In this document: positions 14,711-22,545 of the stretch, piece by piece
How positions within the stretch are numbered: the stretch's first letter is position 1
Layout of the letters: every line of letters begins with the position of its first letter
Origin: a virus
Reading direction: 5' to 3' (one strand)
IMG/VR virus record: IMGVR_UViG_3300044691_000116
Location: 1-64,000 of that record
Length of the DNA: 64,000 nt
Made by a program: the position numbers and the translations under genes
The notes under the pieces: model-generated
What the model saw: the letters and a program-made list of their open reading frames with translations, nothing else
Told to the model about the DNA's origin: nothing
Databases searched by the model: none

Positions 14711-14826
14711 ATCGTAGTCGGGAACTCTGACACGCGGGGGCTGCCAGGATGCGCATCCTGGAGAGTTGGCGTTGCGCCCCCTCCGACACGCGAAGAGGGC
14801 CGCCGTGCATGGCGGCCTTCGGTTTT
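14711..14826 (+). ncRNA. Candidate small RNA of about 115 nt
   Basis: This is the segment between a near-consensus promoter and a + strand intrinsic terminator. It can fold into an outer GGGGGC/GCCCCC stem (14736-14741 with 14776-14781) enclosing CCAGGAT/ATCCTGG (14744-14761, GCGC loop), then the terminator hairpin. No + strand reading frame of note starts here. An RNA of this size in a phage junction could act on host or phage mRNAs; this is inference. Confidence 0.45.
14797..14826 (+). terminator. Intrinsic terminator (+ strand)
   Basis: GGCCGCC/GGCGGCC stem of 7 bp with a GTGCAT loop, followed by TTCGGTTTT on the + strand. It ends the candidate small RNA; the minus-strand side has no T-tract. 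Confidence 0.6.
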
Positions 14827-15083
14827 CAGGGCCGCCGCGACAGCCTTCCGTGCAGCCACATCCCGGCCATCGCACCCAGGCCGGCACCGAACCCGATCGG
14901 CAGCACAATCCAGCCCCACCCGCGCGTCGCCGCCTGCCAAGTGACGTACACCTCGCAGACGGCCATCGCAAGCGACGTCGGCAACACCCACAGATACTTG
15001 CCGCTCGAGACGTTGAGTTGCTGAAACGATTTGAGCAGCACGAAGACGAAGGCGGACGAGAAGGCCAGGGCGAACAGCATCAT
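14826..15083 (-). CDS. Small inner-membrane phage protein, 85 aa
   Basis: The start is the first of two ATG codons at 15083. Two or three hydrophobic segments (FALAFSSAFVFVLL, YLWVLPTSLAMAVC, WIVLPIGFGAGLGAMAGMW) predict a membrane protein. I recall similar proteins in phage genomes next to DUF5664 genes; function is unknown. It overlaps the next upstream gene by 4 bases. Confidence 0.7.
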   Translation of the reverse strand: MMLFALAFSSAFVFVLLKSFQQLNVSSGKYLWVLPTSLAMAVCEVYVTWQAATRGWGWIVLPIGFGAGLGAMAGMWLHGRLSRRP

Positions 15084-15460
15084 GCGCCCGCGCCGGGCCG
15101 GCGCTTGTCCTTCAGGATCTCGAACAGCAGGCCCTGAGCGTTGAACAGGATCGCGCAGAGGTCGGCTTCCATATCCGGCGCCGCCATCGGGTCTTGAACG
15201 ACGAATCCACGGTGTCGCGTCCAGAGGTGCAGGACGTGTCGCCACATGCCCTTGACATAGGCCTCGCGCGGGATGCCCTTCTGCCAGTTGTCGCCGCTGC
15301 GCACCGACCCGTCAGGCTGCACGCGGTTGGCCTGCATGTATTCGCTGAAGCGTTCGATGACGATGGGCGACAGGAAGGCCTCGGGGTCATAGCGGCCGGC
15401 GTCGCTCGAGCGCGTGGCGCCTGTGTCGAAGGCGCGGACCAGAGCGGTTGGTTCAGTCAT
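15080..15460 (-). CDS. DUF5664-like (dATP/dGTP diphosphohydrolase-type) protein
   Basis: In 126 residues it shows the RYD...P opening, GDNWQKGIPREAYVKGMWRH, a long helix and a closing DLCAILFNAQGLLFEIL helix. This is the all-alpha pattern of the DUF5664 proteins often labelled dATP/dGTP diphosphohydrolase domain, distant relatives of MazG-type NTP pyrophosphatases. Expected role: adjusting purine dNTP pools. The start overlaps the end of the homing-endonuclease frame by 8 bases. Activity is not proven for this family member. Confidence 0.6.
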   Translation of the reverse strand: MTEPTALVRAFDTGATRSSDAGRYDPEAFLSPIVIERFSEYMQANRVQPDGSVRSGDNWQKGIPREAYVKGMWRHVLHLWTRHRGFVVQDPMAAPDMEADLCAILFNAQGLLFEILKDKRRPGAGA

Positions 15461-16366
15461 GCGGGCTTTCCGTGGTGGCTGCGCGCTTGCGCGCGATGGC
15501 GGCTTTCATCGACGCGGACCGCTTGGTGCGGGTTTCTAGAGAGATGTTGGCTGCTCGCTCTGCGCAAGCGCGTCGCTGCTCAACCGACAAGGGTTCGCGC
15601 GGGCGCCGGTTTGCGGCGGCATTTCGGGCGCGCCATTCAGGGTCTTGGGCGCGCCTCTCGGCCGCGTCCTTCATGTGGCGCCGCGATTCTGCAGAGAGTG
15701 GCCCGCGCGAATTCCGTGCCGCTACCAACCTCTCGCGCACTTCCGGGCGCATAAGGCCTTCATATCGCTTGGCAACCATCTCGGGGTGCTTTGCACGGTC
15801 GGACGCGGCGCGGCGGTACTCTTCAGCATCAGCCGACTGCCAGAAAGCAGACGTGCTTTCCGAAGTCTTTTGGCGAACTTCCGGCCTGCGCAGCACTGCG
15901 GTGCGTCTGGCGTGCATCGAAGGGCCCGCACAGCCGCCAGGAAGTTCGCGATACGCTCCGGGTCTTGGTGGCGCTCCAACATCATCTGGCGACGTGCGGC
16001 TTGGATGATGGGGTTGGCCGCCATCGCAAGCGCCCTTTGGCGCGTTGCCTCTCGCAACCGTTCCGAGACCACCACCCCAGGAGCGCCCCTACCGCCGCGC
16101 GTCTTGTTCACGAGTGAAACTCCCTCGGCGCCAAGGGCCGCTATCCACTCCCCTTCCGCCGCATATGCATCATCTTCCGCGTCAAAGTACGCGACGATCT
16201 CCGCATCGAAGCGCCCCTTATTCTTGAGGACAACGCTGTTCCAGTGGGCTCCGCGGCCGACACCGCTACGAGCGCGGTTGCCGCTGCCCTTGCCGACGTA
16301 GAAGACGGCGCCAGTGTCCGGACGGCGATGGATATAGACGTAGAACTTAGAATGGCGATCAGCCAT
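15453..16366 (-). pseudogene. GIY-YIG homing endonuclease, split by a frameshift
   Basis: The first frame (16366-15722) has a GIY-YIG nuclease domain at residues 8-75: YVYIH and FYVGKG for GIY and YIG, the catalytic Arg in NRARSG, and a Glu in AAEGEW. It then runs into NUMOD-like DNA-binding helices. Near 15917-15930 the NUMOD pattern stops in that frame and continues in a second frame (15917-15453, starting HARRTAVLRRPEV), with further repeats such as RPEVRERL and SAESRRHM. A one- or two-base shift would join them into about 300 residues. It is either a decayed free-standing homing endonuclease or a sequence error; a programmed shift is less likely. Confidence 0.75.
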
Positions 16367-16402
16367 GAGCCGAACCTCCGCAAAAGGTTGGTGATTGGTT
16401 AG

Positions 16403-16435
16403 GCCCCGCAGTCGTGTTAGCGCACGCTGCGGGGC
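16403..16435 (-). repeat. Inverted repeat between homing endonuclease and phosphoesterase genes
   Basis: GCCCCGCAG and CTGCGGGGC form a 9-bp stem with a 15-nt loop in the 100-bp gap. No T-tract follows on either strand, so it may be an mRNA processing or stability element rather than a terminator. Confidence 0.4.
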
Positions 16436-16466
16436 TGCCTGAATTCTAATGGATGTGCGTCAAGGA

Positions 16467-17660
16467 TCAAATCACCTCGTCTAGCATTTCGGGGACAACG
16501 GTGTTCCGCGCCACGAGCCCATGCGTCGAGTGAAAGGTCATCGCGGTCGCCTGGCGCTCGGCGATCCAGCCGCCGCGGGCTGCATAGGCATCGCGCGCCG
16601 TCAGCGTCGGGTGCTGAATCACGGTCATGCCGGAATGCTCTTTTTCCTCGACGTGGTGCCGATGGCCGCAATGGGCATAGCGCTTCGTCGTCGCGCCCCA
16701 CACCTTGGGGAACTGCGCCGCGAACAGCAGCGGGAGCTGGTCGTTTTTCTTCAGGTGCCCGTGATGCCAAGCGAGCATCGTCTGCCCATGCTCATAGACG
16801 TAGTACGGCAGCGGTGAATCGATCACTTCGACGCGCGGTTCGTTCTCGTACAGCGCCGCGAACAGCGTGCGCAGCCAGATTGATGACGAGATGTCGTGGT
16901 TGCCTTCGGCCATCAGGACGATGACCTTCGCATGCCGCATCAGCGCGACGTCGACCACGCGGCGCAGGATGCGCACGGCAATCTGCACGACCTTCGGGAA
17001 CCTGCCATCCGCATCGAGGACGAAGTGAGACGTCGGTGTCGTCGGGGAAATTGAGTCCTGGTGCAACCAGTCGCCGAGTTGAGCCACGATGCCGACGCCG
17101 GCCGCAGGGCTGCCGGCGACCATCTGCTCGAAGCAGCCCGTGAGGATGCGCTCGGCGATTTTTAGGTCCCAGTCTGCGCCGCCCTCGCGATTCCAGCAGA
17201 GGCTTCCGACGTGACTGTCCGTCAAAGTGTAGAGGTTGCAGAGGTGCGAGACCGTCAGTGACGGCAGTGGTGCAGGCGCGGCGCGTGGTACATCTTGGAC
17301 CATCGCCTGCACAGCAGCGCGCATGAGTGCTTCGCGCTGGGCGGCATCAGGCGATTGGCGTTCCCAAGTGTCCTTGACCTGACCGAGTTCATTGCGATGA
17401 ACCGTCACCTTGCCCATGAGGTAGCCGGGGGCGACGCCATTGTTGAAATGCCCAGGCGCATGGCCTTGTAGGGCATCCAACTTCCTCTGCTCCAGCGCTG
17501 CGCGATTCTTCAAGCCCTGCATGGAGTCGGAAACGCGCCCCTTGTTCATGCCGAGCGCTTTGGACGCCTTCGCCATGCTCCCGTGCTTCTCGATGGCCTC
17601 GATGTACTCGAGCTGCCGAACGGAGGCCCAGGTGCGGAGCTCGGCGTATTTGTCGATCAT
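16467..17660 (-). CDS. Phage metallophosphoesterase with N-terminal HTH
   Basis: This 397-residue protein starts at 17660, where the ATG overlaps the preceding stop. Residues 5-60 contain a helix-turn-helix-like segment (SMAKASKALGMNKGRVSDSM). The catalytic part has calcineurin-type metal motifs in order: LTDSHVG, QLGDWLH, EGNHD, an H in LAWHHGHLK and GHRHH. These phosphoesterases bind two metals and cleave phosphodi- or monoesters; substrate unknown. I have seen this family in several temperate phages between lysis genes and homing endonucleases. The HTH suggests a nucleic-acid substrate, by inference. Confidence 0.75.
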   Translation of the reverse strand: MIDKYAELRTWASVRQLEYIEAIEKHGSMAKASKALGMNKGRVSDSMQGLKNRAALEQRKLDALQGHAPGHFNNGVAPGYLMGKVTVHRNELGQVKDTWERQSPDAAQREALMRAAVQAMVQDVPRAAPAPLPSLTVSHLCNLYTLTDSHVGSLCWNREGGADWDLKIAERILTGCFEQMVAGSPAAGVGIVAQLGDWLHQDSISPTTPTSHFVLDADGRFPKVVQIAVRILRRVVDVALMRHAKVIVLMAEGNHDISSSIWLRTLFAALYENEPRVEVIDSPLPYYVYEHGQTMLAWHHGHLKKNDQLPLLFAAQFPKVWGATTKRYAHCGHRHHVEEKEHSGMTVIQHPTLTARDAYAARGGWIAERQATAMTFHSTHGLVARNTVVPEMLDEVI

Positions 17661-17878
17661 TGCGATCCGACGTGTTCGCCACATCGCTCCGTAGATTCAG
17701 TGATCGGCCATACGGTGCAGGCTTCCTCATCGTCAACGATGACGACCGGAGGGAAGCGGAGGCAGAAGCCAGCGGTTCCCTCAGAGTTGCCTTCCCAGTG
17801 GGCGCAGTTTCCGCAGGTGCCGCGCACGACGGCTAGAACGTCGCTCTGCTGAGTCGATTCGGAGGTTTTTCGACTCAT
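17657..17878 (-). CDS. Small zinc-ligand protein, 73 aa
   Basis: It has CGNCAHWEG and a later FCLRFPP cysteine, a pattern common in small phage proteins with a single zinc site. Stop and start overlap neighbours by 4 bases on both sides. Function unknown. Confidence 0.6.
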   Translation of the reverse strand: MSRKTSESTQQSDVLAVVRGTCGNCAHWEGNSEGTAGFCLRFPPVVIVDDEEACTVWPITESTERCGEHVGSQ

Positions 17879-18384
17879 GGCGTTGGTGTGCTTAGGGTTG
17901 AATAGGACCGCTCGCAGGCGAGGCCGGCGATTCGGTTGGCGTCAGCCTCTGCTGCCACGCCTGTCGCAAAGTCGTCAGCTTCTCCGAGCACTTGGGCGAG
18001 CACCCCGATGGGGTCACCGGCTGGCGCGCCTCCATTGGAAGCGGCGGGACTGCTGGCGCCGCGATGGGCAAGTACGTAGGCATTGAGTTGCAGCCGGAGA
18101 GAATCACGAGCGGCACTAGCGCGAGCAGCGCCAGCACGAGCAGCGTCAGCTTGAAGTTTGGCGTCATGGGCGATCCCTTGTTGGTCGGCGGCGATCTTTG
18201 CGGCCTTGGCTTGCTGCTCTTGGGCGAGCCGCATGGAAGCTTCGGCGGTCTCGGCCTTGTTCTTGGCCTCGCCGATGGCCTGCTGATGACTCACGAATGC
18301 TGCATACCCAGCCAGCAGCGCCAGCACGAGCAGGCCAATCCCGATCGCCTTAACGGCGAGCGTCGACAGGCCGAATGGCATCAC
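17875..18384 (-). CDS. Rz: Rz-like inner-membrane spanin
   Basis: 169 residues, with one N-terminal membrane segment (AIGIGLLVLALLAGYAAF) followed by a long periplasmic coiled coil (residues about 35-105). The start is GTG 18384 or ATG 18381. With Rz1 it spans the periplasm and fuses inner and outer membranes in the last step of lysis. Rz1 is encoded entirely within it in another frame, and both lie downstream of the endolysin as expected. Confidence 0.8.
   Translation of the reverse strand: MMPFGLSTLAVKAIGIGLLVLALLAGYAAFVSHQQAIGEAKNKAETAEASMRLAQEQQAKAAKIAADQQGIAHDAKLQADAARAGAARASAARDSLRLQLNAYVLAHRGASSPAASNGGAPAGDPIGVLAQVLGEADDFATGVAAEADANRIAGLACERSYSTLSTPTP
17892..18167 (-). CDS. Rz1: Rz1-like outer-membrane lipoprotein spanin (embedded in Rz)
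   Basis: 91 residues. The N-terminus is a lipoprotein signal with lipobox LSGC, giving a mature end at that Cys near residue 26. The mature part is rich in Pro, as in other Rz1 proteins. The gene lies wholly inside Rz in a different frame, the classic embedded arrangement. Confidence 0.82.
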   Translation of the reverse strand: MTPNFKLTLLVLALLALVPLVILSGCNSMPTYLPIAAPAVPPLPMEARQPVTPSGCSPKCSEKLTTLRQAWQQRLTPTESPASPASGPIQP

Positions 18385-18647
18385 TTCACCGCAGCGGTAG
18401 TGTTCAGGCGCGCAAGGGCCTGTTGCAGTGCTAGCGCCGTGGACTGCTTGCGCTCCGTCGCGGCGACGATCAGGGCGTCGTCATCGGTCGAGTTCGCGGC
18501 AGCCACCAGCACATCGACAGCGCCCTTGATCGCATCGATGCGCAGGATGGAAGACTTCTGGCGCGTGAACCAGGCGTGCACGGCGATGCCGGCGACGAAG
18601 AGAAGAACAGCGGCGGCAGCAAGGGCGATCAGTTGGAACGTGGTCAT
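18381..18647 (-). CDS. Small membrane protein in lysis cassette, 88 aa
   Basis: The start at 18647 follows a GGAG site 6 bases upstream. One N-terminal membrane segment (LIALAAAAVLLFVAGIAVHAWF) is followed by a helical, probably cytoplasmic or periplasmic, part. It could assist or antagonise the holin; no family recognised. Confidence 0.6.
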   Translation of the reverse strand: MTTFQLIALAAAAVLLFVAGIAVHAWFTRQKSSILRIDAIKGAVDVLVAAANSTDDDALIVAATERKQSTALALQQALARLNTTAAVK

Positions 18648-18699
18648 GGAGTTCTCCAATGGAATGGTGCGCGGAGAAAGGGCCGCGCGCGCCCTGGGT

Positions 18700-18960
18700 T
18701 CAGTTGGTGGCGGCCGAAGCGTCGCCCTTTAGGACGGACTTGATGCCGACGGCGACGCCGACAGCAGAGCCCAGAATGGTCATATGCTGCGAGTACTGTC
18801 CGAGGTCAGCTATGGTCAACATGTAGTGCTGATGGGCCAGCATGAAGCCGAGCAAGCCGTGATAGCCGCTGATCGCCAAGCCGCCTGCGACGCGGGTCGG
18901 GCAGAGCGTGGCGCCGTCCGGCTCTGTGAAGATCTGCAGGAGGCGTTCTTTGATGGTCAT
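18700..18960 (-). CDS. Small membrane protein, holin candidate, 86 aa
   Basis: It follows the endolysin by 2 bases. An amphipathic N-terminus precedes two hydrophobic segments (VAGGLAISGYHGLLGFML and MTILGSAVGVAVGIKSVL). Similar proteins occur beside phage endolysins that I recall. It may be a second holin or an antiholin. Confidence 0.6.
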   Translation of the reverse strand: MTIKERLLQIFTEPDGATLCPTRVAGGLAISGYHGLLGFMLAHQHYMLTIADLGQYSQHMTILGSAVGVAVGIKSVLKGDASAATN

Positions 18961-18962
18961 GA

Positions 18963-19583
18963 CTATTCCGAAAAGGCGTTGAGCGCCTGCTGGGTGTACT
19001 GCTTGCGCAGGGTCGCTTGCAGCATCGCGCGGCCATTGATCGCGCGGGTGATGGCATCTAAGGCCCCAGCATCGGCCAAGGCATTGAGCTTGTTTGTGTG
19101 CCAGAACCATGCGGCCGTCAGGCATGCGTCGGCGGGCAACGACACCAGCGATGGCGCGTTCAGGTAGTCGTGGGCGAGCCCAGTCGCGGCGTCGGAGTAA
19201 TGTTCTCGGCCCGTAACCTGCAGCAGGCCGCGGCCACGAAACGTGTATCCATCGCCGCTGGACTCGTCGCCGTTGCCGAGACGGTTGGCGTAGACGCGTG
19301 CGCCCAGCTTCGAAGGGTTCTTGGCGTACGGCGCCGCCTCCGATGCGCTCATGAAATGCGACGGGAAGACATCCCAGATGTGCGCTGGATCGCTGTAGAA
19401 GAGATTCTCTTCCGTGTGGATCAGGCGGTCGCTCTCGACCATGCACTGCCCGAGGAAGGCGGCGATACGCGCCGGCGTGTCGATGTCGAATCGAGCGCAT
19501 GCATCGTTGAGGGGTGCCGCGAACGTGCTGGCCTGCGTTGGAGCGATGCCTGCGGCGACGAGCTGCGATGCAGAGATATTCAT
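18963..19583 (-). CDS. GH19-type endolysin (chitinase-like)
   Basis: 206 residues cover a complete GH19 lysozyme/chitinase domain: FLGQCMVESDRL with the general acid Glu (about 50), the second Glu in IHTEENL, DGYTFRGRGLLQVTGREHY, and AAWFWHTNKLN. It cleaves peptidoglycan glycan strands during lysis. There is no signal peptide or SAR segment, so release depends on the holin encoded just upstream. Confidence 0.88.
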   Translation of the reverse strand: MNISASQLVAAGIAPTQASTFAAPLNDACARFDIDTPARIAAFLGQCMVESDRLIHTEENLFYSDPAHIWDVFPSHFMSASEAAPYAKNPSKLGARVYANRLGNGDESSGDGYTFRGRGLLQVTGREHYSDAATGLAHDYLNAPSLVSLPADACLTAAWFWHTNKLNALADAGALDAITRAINGRAMLQATLRKQYTQQALNAFSE

Positions 19584-19587
19584 GCGA

Positions 19588-19767
19588 TCAGCCCAGGTTG
19601 CCTGGAATCTTGGTGCTCAACTTCCCGTCCGAGCCGACTCCGACACCCTTCGCGGCGCCAGGAACCTGCGTCCAAGACGGCGAAGCCGGCACAGTGGCCG
19701 GCTTCGTGACTTTTTCTCCCAGCGGCCTGAACTTGGGCTCGCTGTCGGTCGGGTCGTTCGTTCTCAT
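19588..19767 (-). CDS. Hypothetical protein between holin and endolysin, 59 aa
   Basis: Its ATG at 19767 overlaps the stop of the holin-like gene. The product is a Pro/Lys-rich, likely disordered peptide (RPLGEKVTKPATVPASPSW). No family is recognised; the tight overlap supports expression. Confidence 0.5.
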   Translation of the reverse strand: MRTNDPTDSEPKFRPLGEKVTKPATVPASPSWTQVPGAAKGVGVGSDGKLSTKIPGNLG

Positions 19768-19937
19768 GGCGTACGCCTCACAATCTTGTCGCGGATGAGG
19801 ATGTAGAGCTGAACCACGGTGTAGACCAGGGTCGCGGCCAGCGCGAGGTTTTGCAGCGTGATGGAGCCGAAGAGGTAGCCGATCCAGGCGGCAGCGACCT
19901 TGAGGCAGGCAGCGAAAGGAGTGGTGTCGTCGTGCAC
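19764..19937 (-). CDS. Holin, 57 aa
   Basis: A GTG start at 19937 follows an AGGA site. The peptide has PFAACLKVAAAWIGYLFGS and a second hydrophobic segment with LVYTVVQLYILIRDKI, matching a phage holin family I recognise by its PFAACLKVAA segment. It lies right upstream of the endolysin gene. It would oligomerise in the inner membrane to release the endolysin. Confidence 0.75.
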   Translation of the reverse strand: MHDDTTPFAACLKVAAAWIGYLFGSITLQNLALAATLVYTVVQLYILIRDKIVRRTP

Positions 19938-19961
19938 TGGTTATCCTTTTGGAATGCTGCT

Positions 19962-21965
19962 TCAGACCAATGCGACTGCGGACGCCTGAAACGTCGCAGT
20001 GCCGCCGCCGGTATTCGTGATCGTGGCTGACGGGTCGTTCCCCGTGACGCCGAAGGTGATCGTGCCACCGGTGGCGGTGGAGCCCAGTGTCAAGACGAGT
20101 ACAGCCGCGCCGCTTGAACTTGACGTATAGAGCGCCCACCCACGAACGATGTGCGCCGTCCCGCTCGAGAACAATGAGACGAGAGTCAATCGCTCTTGGG
20201 CGCGCAGCGTTCCCGAGCCTGAACCAATGACGGGCATGACTACGGGATAACTGCCCGCAGCACTGCTACCGACGGCCACGATATTTCCGGTGACATCGCC
20301 TCCCAGCGTGACATCTTCGGAGAAGACTGCGGGCTGCAAAACACCGTTGAATGTGTTTTTTGTCAGCGTTGCAGCACCCAGAGGATTCAGTGCATTTCCC
20401 TGGAACGTGACTCCGGAAATGATGGTGCTGGGCGTCGCTGCCTGCGTGTAACCCACACCGGATTGAAAGGCCGTGATCAAGTAGTTCTGTGCGCCGGCGG
20501 TGTTGTCGGTCTTGATCAAGGTCATGGGTCCGACCGTGATGTTCGTCGCAGATCCGGCGGTTCCCGCTCCGAGATTGATCGCCGGTTGCTGCGAGGTCAC
20601 CTTGATCCTGCCGCCGCTAAGCGTCGAATCCTGTCCGATATTGACCAACGCGGCGCCCATGGCGCCCTCGATGTCGTTGTCGCCATAAGTACAGCTGTGA
20701 GCGAAGGAGACGGCATTGGCTGCGCCGCCGGTCGTGCATCGCACGGTGTTGCCCGTGAAGACGCCGGAGTCCGCCACCACCGCGCCGCCTTGAAATTCGA
20801 TAAACCGCGTATTGGTGATCGCGACCCGACCCAAGGCCGCCACACCCTTCTGTCCAGCGACCTGCGCCGATGACCAGAAGTTGCAGAAGTCGATTGAGAA
20901 CTCGCTGTTCACATCCGAATTCACGACAGTATCGAATAGGAATTCGGCTGTGACGCGCGAAATGTGGCTATCGCTGGTGAAGGTATCGCCCGTGATAGCG
21001 CGCGCGGCGGACGACACCCACAAGTCACGGTGCGTGACGCCGTTCATGTTGCTTCCGCAGCTCAGCGTGAGATTCTGAGAGGGCTGCGTGTAGCCCGACG
21101 GGCCGATCAGGCCCATGTCGCGAATCGTAGACGGCGTGCCGCTGATCCGATAGTTCCAGATCAGCTTGTAGTAATCGGCGGTGCCTACATGATTGGCCGC
21201 AAAGAAGGCCGCGTTATTCGACGTCGTGATCCTGGTCTCATAGGTGCCCGCTCCGTAGAACGTTGACTCTTGCCCAGTCATGCGAATCAAGCCATTCGGC
21301 CGCGCCGTGGTCAGGTTGATCAGGTACAGGCCTTCCGGCGCGTAGATGGACCTAGCGCCCGACCAGAGCGCGAGCTGACACCCGATGTAGTCCCAGGTGT
21401 CGGTGTCCTGAAACGGCTGGGCTGTCGGAGGGGCAAAGGTTCCGCCCGTGCCGTAAGGCGAATTCGCCAGGTTCGTCTTCAGTGGGTTGCCGTTCCAGGT
21501 ATTCCACGGCTTCGCCATGATGGAGATGCTCTGCGAAGCGGGAGTCGCGCCGGTGCCATCGCCAAGCGCCCCGAAGTCCTTCACACTGACTGTATCCGTC
21601 AGTTTGTTGAAGATCGTGCGGAGGATCCCGCCCGACAGGCTGGACAGGAAGCCGACCAATGTCGATCCAGCCGAACTAGCCAGGGTCGCCAAAAATCCCG
21701 TGAGCACGTTCCCCCACCGAATGCCGAGCGACTGAGTGCTGTCGGCAATCGGCGATGTTCCATCGGCTCCGACGGCGAGGCGCCCATCCGCTGCACTTCC
21801 GCGTGCGATCAAATCCCCTTTTGCAGTGGTCGGCGTGTAGAGATCCGCGATGTCTTGCGACGTCGCCTTGAAGTTGTCGCCCGCCTGGACGACTCGAATC
21901 AGTTCAGCGCCAGTGAGCGGGGCCGCGGCCGTTTCGCCGGAGGTCGTTTTGTTGACAAGAGGCAT
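19962..21965 (-). CDS. Tail spike with pectate-lyase-like beta-helix
   Basis: 667 residues. The N-terminal 120 residues resemble phage particle-binding segments (TTAKGDLIARGSAADGRLAVG). Then SVKDFGALGDG marks the start of a right-handed beta-helix of the pectate-lyase/tailspike kind, with many short turns between residues about 150 and 550 and a beta-rich C-terminal end. Tail spikes bind and often cleave host surface polysaccharide. No clear catalytic signature was identified. Confidence 0.8.
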   Translation of the reverse strand: MPLVNKTTSGETAAAPLTGAELIRVVQAGDNFKATSQDIADLYTPTTAKGDLIARGSAADGRLAVGADGTSPIADSTQSLGIRWGNVLTGFLATLASSAGSTLVGFLSSLSGGILRTIFNKLTDTVSVKDFGALGDGTGATPASQSISIMAKPWNTWNGNPLKTNLANSPYGTGGTFAPPTAQPFQDTDTWDYIGCQLALWSGARSIYAPEGLYLINLTTARPNGLIRMTGQESTFYGAGTYETRITTSNNAAFFAANHVGTADYYKLIWNYRISGTPSTIRDMGLIGPSGYTQPSQNLTLSCGSNMNGVTHRDLWVSSAARAITGDTFTSDSHISRVTAEFLFDTVVNSDVNSEFSIDFCNFWSSAQVAGQKGVAALGRVAITNTRFIEFQGGAVVADSGVFTGNTVRCTTGGAANAVSFAHSCTYGDNDIEGAMGAALVNIGQDSTLSGGRIKVTSQQPAINLGAGTAGSATNITVGPMTLIKTDNTAGAQNYLITAFQSGVGYTQAATPSTIISGVTFQGNALNPLGAATLTKNTFNGVLQPAVFSEDVTLGGDVTGNIVAVGSSAAGSYPVVMPVIGSGSGTLRAQERLTLVSLFSSGTAHIVRGWALYTSSSSGAAVLVLTLGSTATGGTITFGVTGNDPSATITNTGGGTATFQASAVALV

Positions 21966-21966
21966 T

Positions 21967-22278
21967 TCACACTCTCAATTCAAAGGAACCGTCTTCGCGA
22001 AGCTCGAAAGAGCCGTCTTCGCGAAGCTCAAAGGTGGGGGTAAGAATTTCTTGGATCGCCTTGAGCAACTGGCCCGGATCTGTCGGATCAAAGTCAAGGC
22101 CCGCAGCGATGATGACGGTGCGGAATTCCTCGTACATGCCCAGGAACCAGTCGCCGCCGATGTGCGTCGGCGGCGTGGATGTCACCGCATCGCCAGCCGT
22201 CGGAAATCCGATCGAATACTTGGTCTGCGGCGCCCATTCCGTAGGGGCTGCATTGGCAGTCCATAGAAAGTCGGCCAT
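21967..22278 (-). CDS. Short tail-associated protein 1 with AGL-x-PDPTD module, 103 aa
   Basis: It carries FRTVIIAAGLDFDPTDPGQ followed by a helix (LLKAIQEI), then a tandem FELREDGS motif repeat at the end. It is one of three adjacent small proteins sharing the R-x-VI-x-x-GL module. Position after the fibre protein suggests a tail fibre accessory or adhesin tip. Confidence 0.6.
   Translation of the reverse strand: MADFLWTANAAPTEWAPQTKYSIGFPTAGDAVTSTPPTHIGGDWFLGMYEEFRTVIIAAGLDFDPTDPGQLLKAIQEILTPTFELREDGSFELREDGSFELRV
21989..22036 (-). repeat. 24-bp tandem repeat (two units)
   Basis: Two units beginning CCGTCTTCGCGAAGCTC encode the repeated FELREDGS at the protein C-terminus. The units differ only in their last bases, so the repeat is recent. 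Confidence 0.75.
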
Positions 22279-22281
22279 GTG

Positions 22282-22533
22282 CTACAGCCCTCCGGCAGCC
22301 AGGATCTCGACTGCCTGATAGAACTGCTTCAGATTGGTCGGGTCAGGCGTCAGGCCGGCGGCGACGATCACATTGCGGATCGACTCGGCGACGTAGTAGA
22401 AGATGAACGGTCCCAGGACTGTCGTCGCCCCAGGTGTCCAGGCGGCGTTGTTGATTTGGGTAAACCCATACGCCCCCGGAAAAGGAGGGGACGTCGGCAA
22501 TCCACTTGCGTTGGAGGCGTAGACATGATCCAT
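22282..22533 (-). CDS. Short tail-associated protein 2 with AGL-x-PDPT module, 83 aa
   Basis: It contains IRNVIVAAGLTPDPTNLKQF and a following helix (YQAVEIL), paralogous to the genes on both sides. The N-terminal half is Gly/Pro-rich and variable. Likely a fibre-assembly or fibre-tip component. Confidence 0.6.
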   Translation of the reverse strand: MDHVYASNASGLPTSPPFPGAYGFTQINNAAWTPGATTVLGPFIFYYVAESIRNVIVAAGLTPDPTNLKQFYQAVEILAAGGL

Positions 22534-22545
22534 GCCTGACCCCGA

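Noticed and set aside
13304-14825. Region read as host chromosome flanking a prophage
   Set aside because: Phage lysis genes follow directly and the Wzy-like gene has phage precedents. Kept only as an alternative in the attachment-site finding.
14766-15137. + strand reading frame over the candidate small RNA and the 85-residue membrane gene
   Set aside because: Arg/Pro/His-rich translation with no ribosome site, opposite a membrane-protein gene with strong features.
18962-19500. In-frame upstream extension of the small holin-like protein across the endolysin gene
   Set aside because: The extension is the shadow of the endolysin in another frame; the ATG at 18960 follows the endolysin stop and gives a normal small protein.
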